Source: Alkalicoccus sp.
Lineage (GTDB): Bacteria; Bacillota; Bacilli; Bacillales; Salisediminibacteriaceae
Direction: 5' to 3'
NCBI GenBank assembly: GCA_007692495.1
Contig: REBZ01000106.1
Location: 142,449-206,448 of the forward strand
DNA: 64,000 bases
This document shows positions 54,301-62,422 of this stretch, in pieces; the stretch's first letter is position 1, and every line of letters begins with the position of its first letter. A model generated the notes under the pieces. It did not search any database and was not told where the DNA came from. It saw only the letters and a program-made list of their open reading frames with translations. The position numbers and the translations under genes were made by a program.

Positions 54301-54981
54301 ACGGACGTAATTTTTAGCTTCCTTTACCCAATCCAGGTCGTCAAATAGTATGTTTTCTGAATTTTCATAAATGGATATTGTATTATCCAGCCACTTTTCC
54401 GGATCCGGATGGGACCTTGAAAAGTGATATAAATCAAGAAGCAGCCTCTTCAGCTCTTCATCTGTCCTGTCACCGGTGAAATAATCGACGAGTGTATAAA
54501 AATCGCTTTCCTCAGAATAGGCGGATTCAAAAAGTTCTTCCATTACTTCCTCTTCCAGAAGTGCGGCTTCGGTTTCATCCAGCATACGAAAAGCAGGATC
54601 GACCCCAATTTCATAGTAATAGGTGCGGATTACATTCATACAAAAGGCATGCAGAGTCGAAATGTTCGCGCGCTGAAGCTGGGAAAGCTGGCGGCGGAGG
54701 TGCTGGGATTCAGGATTATTGGCGAGAGTTTCTTCCAATGCTTTCCCTATACGCTGTTTCATTTCGGCAGCAGCCGCATTCGTAAACGTTACGATGAGCA
54801 GCTCATTTAAATCCACCGGGTTCTTCGTATCAGTAACTTTTCGGACGATCCGTTCTACAAGAACGGCTGTTTTTCCGCTGCCCGCAGCAGCCGATACAAG
54901 CATCGGCTTTTTATCCAGCGCAATGGCTTCCCATTGATCCTCCGTCCATTTGGAACCTTCCGGCCGGGAAATATTAGTCAT
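51346..54981 (-). CDS. addA: ATP-dependent helicase/nuclease subunit A
   Basis: Protein of 1211 residues, UvrD-like helicase plus nuclease of the AddAB (RexAB) complex, which processes double-strand breaks for recombination up to Chi. Walker A SAAAGSGKTAVL at 30-41; IDEYQDTNFVQ as helicase motif II near 414; MTIHKSKGLEFPVV (motif V) near 783; LYVGMTRAEEKLIL (motif VI) near 850; C-terminal RecB-type nuclease with VHILDYKTDQV near 1145. AAGGAGGGG precedes the ATG. The start overlaps the end of addB by 8 nt. Confidence 0.96.
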   Translation of the reverse strand: MTNISRPEGSKWTEDQWEAIALDKKPMLVSAAAGSGKTAVLVERIVRKVTDTKNPVDLNELLIVTFTNAAAAEMKQRIGKALEETLANNPESQHLRRQLSQLQRANISTLHAFCMNVIRTYYYEIGVDPAFRMLDETEAALLEEEVMEELFESAYSEESDFYTLVDYFTGDRTDEELKRLLLDLYHFSRSHPDPEKWLDNTISIYENSENILFDDLDWVKEAKNYVRLSLEGAASMYEQALRTAEAPGGPHKYTELLEEETAMIKNASSACDWEDLKAAVTNFHFKRMPPVKKSDTDIDPELQKQVQNIRDEVKKKMKNTAKDYFSAPPEILTGEMQEMAPVMRTLTKYVSLFAKNYQKAKLEKNALHFSDLEHYCLDILRDRQSGNPTSAAYQYQSQFDEVLIDEYQDTNFVQEAVINLVSGSNTLFMVGDVKQSIYRFRLAEPGLFLHKYKMYEQEKNGRRIDLSKNFRSRETVLHAANFIFSRIMSEAIGEMEYDDAASLKQGNFNYPENGEEETEILLIDKQQYGDDDEDSEDMESSQLEARAAAEKIREMVDGGFPVYDKAKNTTRPVEYRDIVILMRSMPWADTMMEELRAAEIPVFADLNTGYFEAVEVKIMLSLLQVIDNPYQDIPLASLLRSPIFAFDEEKLTEIRLYAPEADFYPALKKAAEADYETSASIVQQISKWRDAVKSMGLAEFIWYLFDETGYVEYVGGLPGGKQRQMNLRSLYDRARAYEQTSFRGLFRFLRFVERMKERGDDLGKARAVGEQEDVVRMMTIHKSKGLEFPVVILAGMNKQFNMMDLNNSYLKHKELGFAARYIDPTNRVSYPTLYYYVMKERLRREMLAEEMRILYVGMTRAEEKLILTGSVNNYDKSLKKWTGHLPALEIPETMRAGAKTFFDWIMPAFFTHADSEPFLQKAGLPVLLQQKDLSRWRAVRIQAGSLQNVVPALTSKPEKMKAVENKQSVDVDITFVSRRFNWKYPYVHATSTEVKKSVTELKRAGEDPYSGSLSNLSTPVFDRPSFVQETDFSPAEKGTIMHTVMQHIPFSVETAEEVKKEAARLVEKEIITGKEAEQVNYKQVTDFLGGPEADRLRRAEWVKREIPFTHGISASSIYENWEGPEEKVFVQGIIDCVYKEENGTVHILDYKTDQVTNRFVSASDAADFFRKRYKYQLTFYKKALESAWGIEVASCRLYMMEGRMTVEIEES

Positions 54982-57900
54982 CTGTTTCCCCTCCTTTTTG
55001 TTTTCTTATCGCATCAATAACTTCTTCAGCGGATTTTTCCGGAAGAGTCCGGTAGTTATTCGTGGCCAGGGATGGATCGAACTGGCAGAATGACTTATAA
55101 GAGCAGTAGGTGCATGGGATCTGCTGCTTTTTTTTGTAAGGAGTTAGTGAGATATCTCCATCAGCCATTCTCTGGCCGAGGTTCTGCATATGTGTACGTA
55201 TATACTGCCGGAGAAGTCCGTAGTCATCCGGTGCCAGTGTGCGGGAACCGCCTGCAGGTTTCCCGTCTTTCGTCAGGCGTACCGGGGCAATACTTGACCA
55301 TCCGGATTCGATGGAAGTGTCTGAAGCTGCGATAACTTCTTCATTCGAACTGAGGAGCCCTTTCATTTTAAACTGTTTTAAAAGCAGTTCTTCAATTTCT
55401 TCCAGCGTAAGGCGCTCATTTGTTTTAAGGATGGGGTTATGCACATGAAAATATAATACTCCTGCCGGGTCGGCTTCCACACCGAGCCAGTCGTCTGCAA
55501 AAGTAATAACTACGTCCAGATAAACGAGCATCTGCATTGCAAGTCCGTGATAAACTTCATCCAGTCTGATATCCTGGGAGCTTGATTTATAGTCCACAAT
55601 CCTCAGGTATATTCCAGAGGAAGTTTCTGCTTTATCCACCCGGTCGACTCTTCCGGAAACTTCGACTACTGTTCCGTCGCTCAGCGTGAACTGAAGCGGC
55701 GGCATCGCTTCTCCCTGACCGAAGCCGATTTCAAGACCAACAGGAACAAAATCATTTCTTTTTGCCTGTTCCGTCATAATAATTGAGGCTCTCGATACGA
55801 CGTCTTTTAATTTACGTAAAATATATTTGTAGCGGTCGGAACTGTTGAATATTTCTCTCTGCACACGAGGGGCTAGATTTTCAACAATTTCTTCAGCGTA
55901 ACGGGTAATTTCCGCACGTGAAAGAGTACGCAGATCTTTATTATCTTCTTTCACTCTCTCTGTAACGTCCTTAAGTGCTGCATGAAACAGCAGTCCGATG
56001 TCCGGAGCCTCCAGTTTATAAGCGGCACGTTCTTTTAATTTAAGTCCATATTTGGAAAACTGTGAAAATGGACAGGCGTTGAACTGTTCAAACCTGGACA
56101 CGCTCGCATTTATCTTCTTTCCATACAGACGTCTGGAAAGTGCTTTCTTCAATTCCACCGGCTGATTTTTATACGTTAGACTGGAAAGTAGTGTGGAAAA
56201 ACGACGGTTACCGTTCTGATTGAGATGCCACTCGTACACCTGCCACCAGACCGGATGAATGTTATACCCCTGTTTCCTCTGCTGGAGCTGGACAGTCATG
56301 TAAGTCAGCGATCTCTCAGGATTCGTTACAAAATCCGGCTCATGTTCCACTCCCTGCTCCTGAGGAGACTCAAATTTGGTTTTTAACGATTCCTGTGGAA
56401 ACATTGCAGCAGTCTGGGAAAAAAACCTGGACGGTTTCATCGCATTTCCTCCGGCGTCCTGAAGAGCATAACTTACGTACAGATTTTCCGAAGCCTGGGT
56501 GACAGCCCGATAAAAAAGAAAAGATTCTCCCTGAAGCTGGTTTTCGGCCCCCGGAGCAAGCTTTATACCGCTCTGCTCCATATACTTCCGCTCTTCTTCG
56601 GAAAGCAGTCCGTTCTCATCCGGTTTTTTTGGAAAAATACCTTCGTTTACACCGAGCAGAAAAACCGTTTTTACATGCTGAAGCCTGGACGTTTCTGCAT
56701 CGGCAATGATCACCTGGTCAAACGCTGGAGGTATGACGGAAAACTGCATGCTTTCCAGTCCGGCTTCCACCATATCCCGAAATATTTTTAAACTGATTTC
56801 ATCCTGACTGCTGATTTCCACGATATCATCCAGCAGCCGCACAGTTTCTTTCCACATCTGCTCGTGTTCTCTTGCTTCCCGCAGTCTCCCAGCTTCCAGG
56901 GACTGATCATGCATCTGATGCAGTTTGCCGGGTATAGCTGCTTCCTCCATAAAGAAAAACAGCGCTTCTGCGCGCCCCCGGACAGAACTTGCTTTCTTTA
57001 TGTTCTTCTCGAAGTTTCGGACAGGCCTAATCAGATTCAACCGCAGTTCTTCCAATGTTTTCACCCTGTTTTCAGCATCTTCTTCCGCCGGATCGACAAA
57101 GTAGTCCCAAGGCTCCTCTTTGTACCACTGTTTCCCCCGGATTCCCCTTGCAAGAACATAGTTTTCCAGTATATCAGCCTGCTCTCTTTCTTCCCCGCCT
57201 ACTTCCTTAAATAGCAGCTCCGTTTTAATCATCCGGAAAACCGCCTCATACGGCCAGCCTTTTTCAACAGTTTCCAGTGCGGATTTAATAAATTCCGTAA
57301 GGGGATGGTCCAGGGCTGATTTTTTATTATCCATAAAGAAAGGAATTTTCTCCAGTGGAAAAATCGTTTCAATATAGCTGCGGTAAGCTTCCACATTTCT
57401 CGTCATAACTGCAATATCCCGGTAGCGGTAATTTTCCTCTCTCACAAGGCGCACTATTTCTCTCGCCGTATGTTCCACCTCGGTTCTCTGATTTACAGCT
57501 TCCCATAGGTTTATTCCGTTTCCTCTTCCCGTTTTTGTCGGAAACCGCTCTATATTCTGTTCTATAAAAGAAAGTGCAGGTGATTGGAAGCGGTGACCGT
57601 CCAGCAATTTTTCATAATTGTAGGAAATACCTTCCTCCAATGAATAAGATTTCAGCTTCTGAAGAGTAGAGGCAGTTTCAAAGAAAAGATTCAGAGGATG
57701 TCCTTGGTCATTCATTTCCGGTTCTTCATCCAGTACGAGTGTCATCATCACTTCTGTTTTTTTCATAAGCTGTTTTACAATTTCCTCTTCCACCGGTGTG
57801 AAACTGTGAAAACCGTCGATATAAATCTGAGATTTTTCGAGCATGACCGAAGAAGGAACTGCCTCTGCGGTAAGCTGCAGAAGATCTTCGGCTTCCACGT

Positions 57901-58441
57901 ATTTATTAGAAAGAGTTTCTTCCGCTTTTTTATGTACTAAAGAAAAATCATGGAGTTTGGCACGCAGTTTTTTTTCTGACGCAGTAAGATGTTCCTTTTC
58001 GTCCAAACTTTCGAAAGCTTCCTGCATCATTGTACAGCTGAGCTGATATCTTTTGCATTCCGTCAGCATTCTTTCCAGCTGCTGAATAAACCCTGGAGCC
58101 GTCAGAGAATTTTTGTAGAGCTCCAGCTCGTTTCTGCTCTCATCTGTAATCTGACGCAGCATAGCATGAATACCGTTTTTTGAAATCTGCTTTCTTGCTG
58201 CTCCTCCTGTTTCCTGAAGCATTCTAAATGCAAGACGCGGGAAGCTTAAAACCTGCACCCTCGTCAGGGCACGGTCGGCAAGGGCAAGAAGTTCTCTTTC
58301 CGCCTGAAACGTCATTTGTTCCGGAACAAGCAGAATAATAGGTCTGCCTGACGGATTTTCTGTACACTCGTTCAGTATGCGGGTGTGTATTTTGTGACTT
58401 TTTCCCGTGCCCGATCTTCCAATAACAAAATCTATACTCAT
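54974..58441 (-). CDS. addB: ATP-dependent helicase/deoxyribonuclease subunit B
   Basis: Protein of 1155 residues, partner of AddA. It has a nucleotide-binding motif GRSGTGKSHKI at 8-18, an inactivated helicase-like body that recognises Chi, and a C-terminal RecB-type nuclease (LRIVDYKSSSQDIRL near 945). Four cysteines for the Fe-S cluster are present: FNACPFSQF near 800 and CTYCSYKSFC near 1115. Length is normal. First gene of the addBA operon; a promoter and a LexA-like sequence lie directly upstream. Confidence 0.95.
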   Translation of the reverse strand: MSIDFVIGRSGTGKSHKIHTRILNECTENPSGRPIILLVPEQMTFQAERELLALADRALTRVQVLSFPRLAFRMLQETGGAARKQISKNGIHAMLRQITDESRNELELYKNSLTAPGFIQQLERMLTECKRYQLSCTMMQEAFESLDEKEHLTASEKKLRAKLHDFSLVHKKAEETLSNKYVEAEDLLQLTAEAVPSSVMLEKSQIYIDGFHSFTPVEEEIVKQLMKKTEVMMTLVLDEEPEMNDQGHPLNLFFETASTLQKLKSYSLEEGISYNYEKLLDGHRFQSPALSFIEQNIERFPTKTGRGNGINLWEAVNQRTEVEHTAREIVRLVREENYRYRDIAVMTRNVEAYRSYIETIFPLEKIPFFMDNKKSALDHPLTEFIKSALETVEKGWPYEAVFRMIKTELLFKEVGGEEREQADILENYVLARGIRGKQWYKEEPWDYFVDPAEEDAENRVKTLEELRLNLIRPVRNFEKNIKKASSVRGRAEALFFFMEEAAIPGKLHQMHDQSLEAGRLREAREHEQMWKETVRLLDDIVEISSQDEISLKIFRDMVEAGLESMQFSVIPPAFDQVIIADAETSRLQHVKTVFLLGVNEGIFPKKPDENGLLSEEERKYMEQSGIKLAPGAENQLQGESFLFYRAVTQASENLYVSYALQDAGGNAMKPSRFFSQTAAMFPQESLKTKFESPQEQGVEHEPDFVTNPERSLTYMTVQLQQRKQGYNIHPVWWQVYEWHLNQNGNRRFSTLLSSLTYKNQPVELKKALSRRLYGKKINASVSRFEQFNACPFSQFSKYGLKLKERAAYKLEAPDIGLLFHAALKDVTERVKEDNKDLRTLSRAEITRYAEEIVENLAPRVQREIFNSSDRYKYILRKLKDVVSRASIIMTEQAKRNDFVPVGLEIGFGQGEAMPPLQFTLSDGTVVEVSGRVDRVDKAETSSGIYLRIVDYKSSSQDIRLDEVYHGLAMQMLVYLDVVITFADDWLGVEADPAGVLYFHVHNPILKTNERLTLEEIEELLLKQFKMKGLLSSNEEVIAASDTSIESGWSSIAPVRLTKDGKPAGGSRTLAPDDYGLLRQYIRTHMQNLGQRMADGDISLTPYKKKQQIPCTYCSYKSFCQFDPSLATNNYRTLPEKSAEEVIDAIRKQKGGETDD

Positions 58442-58461
58442 CAGTATCCCCTCCTTTTATA

Positions 58462-58475
58462 CAATCGTATGTTCG
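58462..58475 (-). promoter_or_regulatory. LexA (SOS) box-like sequence
   Basis: Minus-strand CGAACATACGATTG agrees with the Bacillus-type consensus CGAACRNRYGTTYC at 12 of 14 positions and covers the predicted transcription start of addB. Confidence 0.35.
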
Positions 58476-58482
58476 TATCGTT

Positions 58483-58511
58483 ATTGTACCAGAATCTGTG
58501 CTGTTCTTGAA
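58483..58511 (-). promoter_or_regulatory. addB promoter
   Basis: Minus strand: -35 TTCAAG (58506-58511), 17-bp spacer, -10 TACAAT (58483-58488). Confidence 0.6.
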
Positions 58512-58614
58512 GCTGGATCCTCTCCGGCTGCCACTAAAAAATATGGCCCTGTTAAAGCGTTGCTGATGAATGGAGGAAACTTCGTTCCAACCCGGACTGC
58601 CGTGGAGGAGGTCT

Positions 58615-58686
58615 GCAGCTTTTCCGCGGCAGGGGGAAAGAGCCGCAGGTGCCCTTCTATTAACACGAAGCTTCAACAGAGCCAAC
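58615..58686 (+). repeat. partial dispersed repeat (module shared with repeat A copy 2)
   Basis: CTTTTCCGCGGCAGGGGG..AAAGAGCCGCAG followed by GAAGCTTCAACAGAGCCA matches the module at 21780-21850 (CCGCGGCAG, AAAGAGCCGCAG, AGCTTTAACAGAGACATT). The downstream repeat body is missing. The rest of 58512-58614 shows no gene. Confidence 0.6.
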
Positions 58687-58731
58687 AACAAAGGAGCACC
58701 CCCGCGGAAAAAAGTTCCACAGGGGTGCTCC
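58684..58731 (-). terminator. terminator of the DAO/TVP38/monooxygenase operon
   Basis: Minus strand: 10-bp stem GGAGCACCCC / GGGGTGCTCC, tail TTTGTTG, 42 nt after the stop of the flavin monooxygenase gene. Confidence 0.65.
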
Positions 58732-58772
58732 CCAGTCAGTATTTCTTCAGAAAATCACGCGCAAACAATGTG

Positions 58773-60107
58773 TTATGATCTCCACGGGTAGTCATCTTTA
58801 TCTTTGAAAATAGCCCTTTTGCTTCTTCGGTCGAAAACAGGCTTAAGGTATAAGGAAGGGGGACCGAGGAACCGGATTACATCCATCGGGGTATAGGCCC
58901 ACCAGCCAACCCCGGATATGTTAAGCATATGCTTGTAATGTAGAATAGGGTGTCTTTCAAGCCGCTTGAGGGCAAATTTTCTGCCGCCCTGATACCATCT
59001 GAACGGCCACGCGTAGCCCAGAGCAGAAAAATGGCTGAGCAGTGAGAGCCGGTCCGCCCGTTTTTTTCTGACTTTTTCAAACATTTTCAAGTTGGCGGTG
59101 TCGAGACTGCCCGTGTCGTACATCCAGCCGAGAAGATCTCCGAGAATCGCACCGTCCTGGACAGCCAGGTTCATCCCTTCTCCTGCCATTGGATGCACCG
59201 TGTGTGCAGCATCCCCAATAATTGCTGCATTTCCTTTCACGTATTCCTGTATGTTATGACGAACGGGGATCATAAGCTGAATTTCCTTCCAGGATTCTAT
59301 CTGCGTAACGTAATCCTTAAGTGCCGGCTCAAATCTCGTAAAAGGCTCGGTAAATGTATGAAGACCCTCTTTCTTCATCCGATTGTAGTCCCCTGGTTTA
59401 ATAAGCATTACACAGCGGACTTCATTCCCGGGCAGTGGAAACAGGCCTATAAACGATTTATGAGAAGCATACATTTTCGCTTCAGTGTAATCATCCGGTC
59501 TCGGAAATGTTACGGTTAAGAAATGATGATTATATTGCGTTGTTACCTGATTTTGATTCAATGCTTTCCGGATGATGGAAGCTCTTCCTTCAGCCCCGAT
59601 GAAAAAATCAGCTTCAATTTCCACTTCCTCTCCTCCACTTTTGACAAGTGCCCTGCGGAACATACTCTTTTTTTCGTCAGCATCTGTAAAATGCTGAAAC
59701 GCGGCAGGATTCCAGTAGTGGAAGGAATCATATTTTTCAGCTTCTCTTAAAATAATATTTTTCAGCTGTTCGTGGGGAATCATCCTTGCTGCCGAAAATT
59801 CCGTATGAAGCTTATTATATTGAAGTGGAATATACATACTTTCACTGACGGTCCCATCTTTTCCTTCATTCATTTCATAGGTGTGAATTACAGGCAGTTC
59901 ATGACTCGTTTTTATAATTTCGTCAATAATGCCGAGTTCTTTAAAATGGAGGAGTGATTTTGGCTGAAGCAGCTCCCCTTTATAAATTTTACCGGGGTTT
60001 TTATCTTTTTCTATCACAAGTACTTTTACATTGTGACGTGCAAGGGAAAGAGCAAGCGTCAACCCTCCAACTCCGCCTCCGATAATAACGACTTCGTATT
60101 TTTCCAA
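58773..60107 (-). CDS. FAD-dependent monooxygenase (UbiH/PHBH type)
   Basis: Protein of 444 residues of the aromatic-ring hydroxylase/UbiH flavoprotein group. The N-terminal Rossmann motif VVIIGGGVGGLTLALSLA, a second-site FIGAEGRASIIRKAL near 170 (D/E-G motif) and IIGDAAHTVHPMAGEGMNLAVQDG near 290-315 define FAD and substrate binding. The C-terminal ~80 residues are hydrophobic/basic (WAYTPMDVIRFLGPPSLYL), perhaps membrane-associating. Start TTG at 60107, with AAGGTG 7 nt upstream. Last gene of a three-gene operon with a TVP38 membrane protein and a DAO-type oxidase. Substrate unknown. Confidence 0.83.
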   Translation of the reverse strand: MEKYEVVIIGGGVGGLTLALSLARHNVKVLVIEKDKNPGKIYKGELLQPKSLLHFKELGIIDEIIKTSHELPVIHTYEMNEGKDGTVSESMYIPLQYNKLHTEFSAARMIPHEQLKNIILREAEKYDSFHYWNPAAFQHFTDADEKKSMFRRALVKSGGEEVEIEADFFIGAEGRASIIRKALNQNQVTTQYNHHFLTVTFPRPDDYTEAKMYASHKSFIGLFPLPGNEVRCVMLIKPGDYNRMKKEGLHTFTEPFTRFEPALKDYVTQIESWKEIQLMIPVRHNIQEYVKGNAAIIGDAAHTVHPMAGEGMNLAVQDGAILGDLLGWMYDTGSLDTANLKMFEKVRKKRADRLSLLSHFSALGYAWPFRWYQGGRKFALKRLERHPILHYKHMLNISGVGWWAYTPMDVIRFLGPPSLYLKPVFDRRSKRAIFKDKDDYPWRS

Positions 60108-60123
60108 TCGGCTTCACCTTCCT

Positions 60124-60798
60124 CTATTCCTGCTTTCTCGTAACATCGTCTATACTTAGATTACGCTTCTGAAGCATTTTTCTTACGACTACAGGTATTC
60201 CCAGGGCTACGGCAAACACCGCGGCTGTCACTGCAATAAGTCCTGGAGACAAGTCAGCTATGGAAGCTCCAAGAAGGTTAAAAGCAATAGTTCCCGGTAT
60301 AATTCCGACACTCGTAGCTGCAATATACGTTTTGAACCTGATTCTGGAAACCGCAGATAAATAGCTGACGAGATCAAAATTGATGACAGGGATTATCCGG
60401 AGGGAAACAATATAAAAAAAGCCGTTATCTTCGATCCTCCGCCTGATTAAATTTTGACTTCCACTGCTTCCGGAAGCAAGTTTTTTGGACCCGCCGAGCT
60501 TTCGTATAACTAAAAAAGAAATTACCGCTCCGGAAAGCGAGCCGGCGTATGTTGCCACCGGTCCTATAAAAGGACCGAAAGCAAGTCCTCCAGCCACCGC
60601 GAGCATAGAGGACGGAAAAAGAAAAAAGGGCCGAATTGTGTAAATTATTACAAAAACAACCGGTGCCAGTATTCCAAAGGATAGAAGAAATTCCTGAATT
60701 TCTTCTGCTTCCACATTCAGATACTCCTGATTAATATATATTAGCAGCCCGATAATCCCCCCGAATAATACTGCTTTCAAAACAAAACGAAGATTCAT
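60124..60798 (-). CDS. TVP38/TMEM64 (DedA-like, VTT domain) membrane protein
   Basis: Membrane protein of 224 residues with five to six helices and the VTT-domain signature: FFLFPSSMLAVAGGLAFGPFIG near 58-80, then SLSGAVISFLVIRKLG and RIIPVINFDLVSYLSAVSRIRFKTYIAATSVGIIPGT near 134-170. Relatives act in lipid scrambling or membrane homeostasis. AAGGAGAATAAAG precedes the ATG. It lies 34 nt after the DAO gene and 16 nt before the monooxygenase gene. Confidence 0.87.
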   Translation of the reverse strand: MNLRFVLKAVLFGGIIGLLIYINQEYLNVEAEEIQEFLLSFGILAPVVFVIIYTIRPFFLFPSSMLAVAGGLAFGPFIGPVATYAGSLSGAVISFLVIRKLGGSKKLASGSSGSQNLIRRRIEDNGFFYIVSLRIIPVINFDLVSYLSAVSRIRFKTYIAATSVGIIPGTIAFNLLGASIADLSPGLIAVTAAVFAVALGIPVVVRKMLQKRNLSIDDVTRKQE

Positions 60799-60832
60799 TC
60801 TTTATTCTCCTTTATAAAACGGACAAAACACT

Positions 60833-61954
60833 TTATATCAGTTTTTTTCCGGCTGTACTGGAAAGGTTGTACATCTGTGGATCGAGGTCCGTAGACAGCC
60901 CCAGAGTAAGTGCGGCAATTTCCCTTCCCAAGTAAGGCCCGGAGGTCAGTCCGGAAGCTCCGAGTCCCTCAGCCATGAAAGCATTCTTTAATTCCGGCAC
61001 TTCTCCAAAAACCGGTAAAAACCCTGGAGTGAAAGGCCGGATCCCCACTCTTGTTTCGATTATCTCCGCATCTGCAAGACCGGGTGCCAGCTCCAGGCAG
61101 GCTTTCATGATTTCCTGCTGTCCTCCTACAGTCGGTCGGGTGTCAAAACCGGTATCATCCTCCTTGGTCGCCCCGAAAACAATATGGCCTTTTCCAAAAT
61201 TCAAAAGATAATATTCACCGTGGGGCATAACTACCGGCCAGTTTTCATTATCATCCGGAACTTTCATGTGTATAATCTGGCCTTTCTGAGGAGTTACTTC
61301 ACACCAGTATCCTGATTTCTCCAGAAGTTTTCTGGACCACGCACCGGCGGTAATGACCGTGCGGTCCGACCGGTAAGTTTCACCATCAGCCGAAGATCCG
61401 TGTACTGCATTGTTCTCTGTTATAAGGGAAGCTTCACTGCGGATTACCTTGACACCCTGCTTTTCAGCTGCCCGGACAAGCGCTTCGTTTAAAGCGCGTC
61501 CATCCACTCGGGCCGATCCGGTGACATGGACAGACCGGTAGCCTTCCCGGATATATGGAAACATTTTCTTAGTTTCCTGTTCACTAAGAAGTGAAACCTC
61601 TCCTACTTCCGGCGCATTTTCCCGTCTTTTTAAAGCGTGTTTGTATTTGTGCTGAAGCCGCTCCTCCAAGTCATGAAGATGAACAGCTCCTACTTTTTTA
61701 TAACCTGTATTTGTCTCATTAAACCATGCAAGTTTTTCCACAAGGGAGGGGTAATAAGCAGCTCCCCCCCGAGCCATATTATACCAGGCTTTATTTCTTC
61801 TCTGGGACAGCCAGGGACCGATAATTCCAGCTCCTGCACTTGTAGCCCGCCCCGTATGCCCTGCATCGAACAACGTGACCTCTGCTCCTTCGAGCGCCAA
61901 ATGAAAAGCAGCGGAAGCTCCGAGTATTCCGCCGCCGATTACGTTTATTTTCAT
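60833..61954 (-). CDS. FAD-dependent amine/amino-acid oxidase (DAO family)
   Basis: Protein of 373 residues with an N-terminal dinucleotide fold INVIGGGILGASAAFHLA, the DAO-type TSAGAGIIGPWLSQRR near 40, TVITAGAWSRKLL near 205 and VGIRPFTPGFLPVFG near 310. Most similar in layout to glycine oxidase/D-amino-acid dehydrogenase-like proteins; it should oxidise a primary or secondary amine. ATG 61954 has AGGTGG at 5 nt; a GTG three codons upstream is less likely. First gene of the minus-strand operon, divergent from dapA. Confidence 0.82.
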   Translation of the reverse strand: MKINVIGGGILGASAAFHLALEGAEVTLFDAGHTGRATSAGAGIIGPWLSQRRNKAWYNMARGGAAYYPSLVEKLAWFNETNTGYKKVGAVHLHDLEERLQHKYKHALKRRENAPEVGEVSLLSEQETKKMFPYIREGYRSVHVTGSARVDGRALNEALVRAAEKQGVKVIRSEASLITENNAVHGSSADGETYRSDRTVITAGAWSRKLLEKSGYWCEVTPQKGQIIHMKVPDDNENWPVVMPHGEYYLLNFGKGHIVFGATKEDDTGFDTRPTVGGQQEIMKACLELAPGLADAEIIETRVGIRPFTPGFLPVFGEVPELKNAFMAEGLGASGLTSGPYLGREIAALTLGLSTDLDPQMYNLSSTAGKKLI

Positions 61955-62045
61955 TGCAACCACCTGTCAATCATGAAATTTATATTTCCATTCTAGCTGA
62001 GAAAAGCAGACGGCACAAATATTAGCATTGAAGTTTATCTAATAC

Positions 62046-62074
62046 TTGCTTTTTCGTTCTTTCTTTGCTAATGT
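62046..62074 (+). promoter_or_regulatory. probable dapA leader promoter
   Basis: -35 TTGCTT (62046-62051), 17-bp spacer, -10 TAATGT (62069-62074), 37 nt before the riboswitch P1. Confidence 0.45.
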
Positions 62075-62110
62075 GGGAGCATAAACAAACATTACTTCAA
62101 AACATTTGAA

Positions 62111-62293
62111 GTGAGTGTAGAGGCGCACTGCTTAACAGTAAGCTTTTGGAGGGAATGGAGTCCCCGGGAAGAAAGCAGAAAGGAAGAAGTGCCGAAGCAG
62201 ATTTATTCTCCGCTAATAAATCCTGCTGGGACTGTATTGAATAAATACAGTACTGTCGTACAGCCTTTACGGCTGTATGGAGGGCTATCTCAC
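62111..62293 (+). ncRNA. lysine riboswitch (L box)
   Basis: Conserved L-box blocks occur in order: GTGAGTGTAGAGGCGC at the 5' side, AACAGTA, GGAGGGAATGG, AAAGGAAGAAGTGCCGAAGC, CTGCTGGGACTG, ACAGTACTGTCG, and GGAGGGCTATCTCAC at the 3' side. P1 pairs GTGAG (62111-62115) with CTCAC (62289-62293). A terminator follows at once. Lysine binding should favour termination and lower dapA expression. Confidence 0.92.
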
Positions 62294-62314
62294 GCTGATA
62301 AACGGATCGTTTAT

Positions 62315-62346
62315 ACAGCAGCGGACCCTCGCTGCTGTTTTTTATG
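62315..62346 (+). terminator. lysine riboswitch terminator
   Basis: Perfect 9-bp stem ACAGCAGCG / CGCTGCTGT with loop GACCCT and a T-run, 22 nt after the aptamer. Confidence 0.88.
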
Positions 62347-62370
62347 TTCGTTTTTCAAGCTATGATTTAG

Positions 62371-62413
62371 CTCTATTCAACCTCCGCTGAGGCGGGAAAT
62401 TTATTGAATAGAG
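62371..62413 (+). promoter_or_regulatory. hairpin covering the dapA Shine-Dalgarno
   Basis: Perfect 10-bp inverted repeat CTCTATTCAA (62371-62380) / TTGAATAGAG (62404-62413) enclosing CCGC / GCGG. The 3' arm contains the start of the ribosome site AGAGGTG (62410-62416). It lies after the riboswitch terminator. Confidence 0.65.
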
Positions 62414-62422
62414 GTGTATAGT

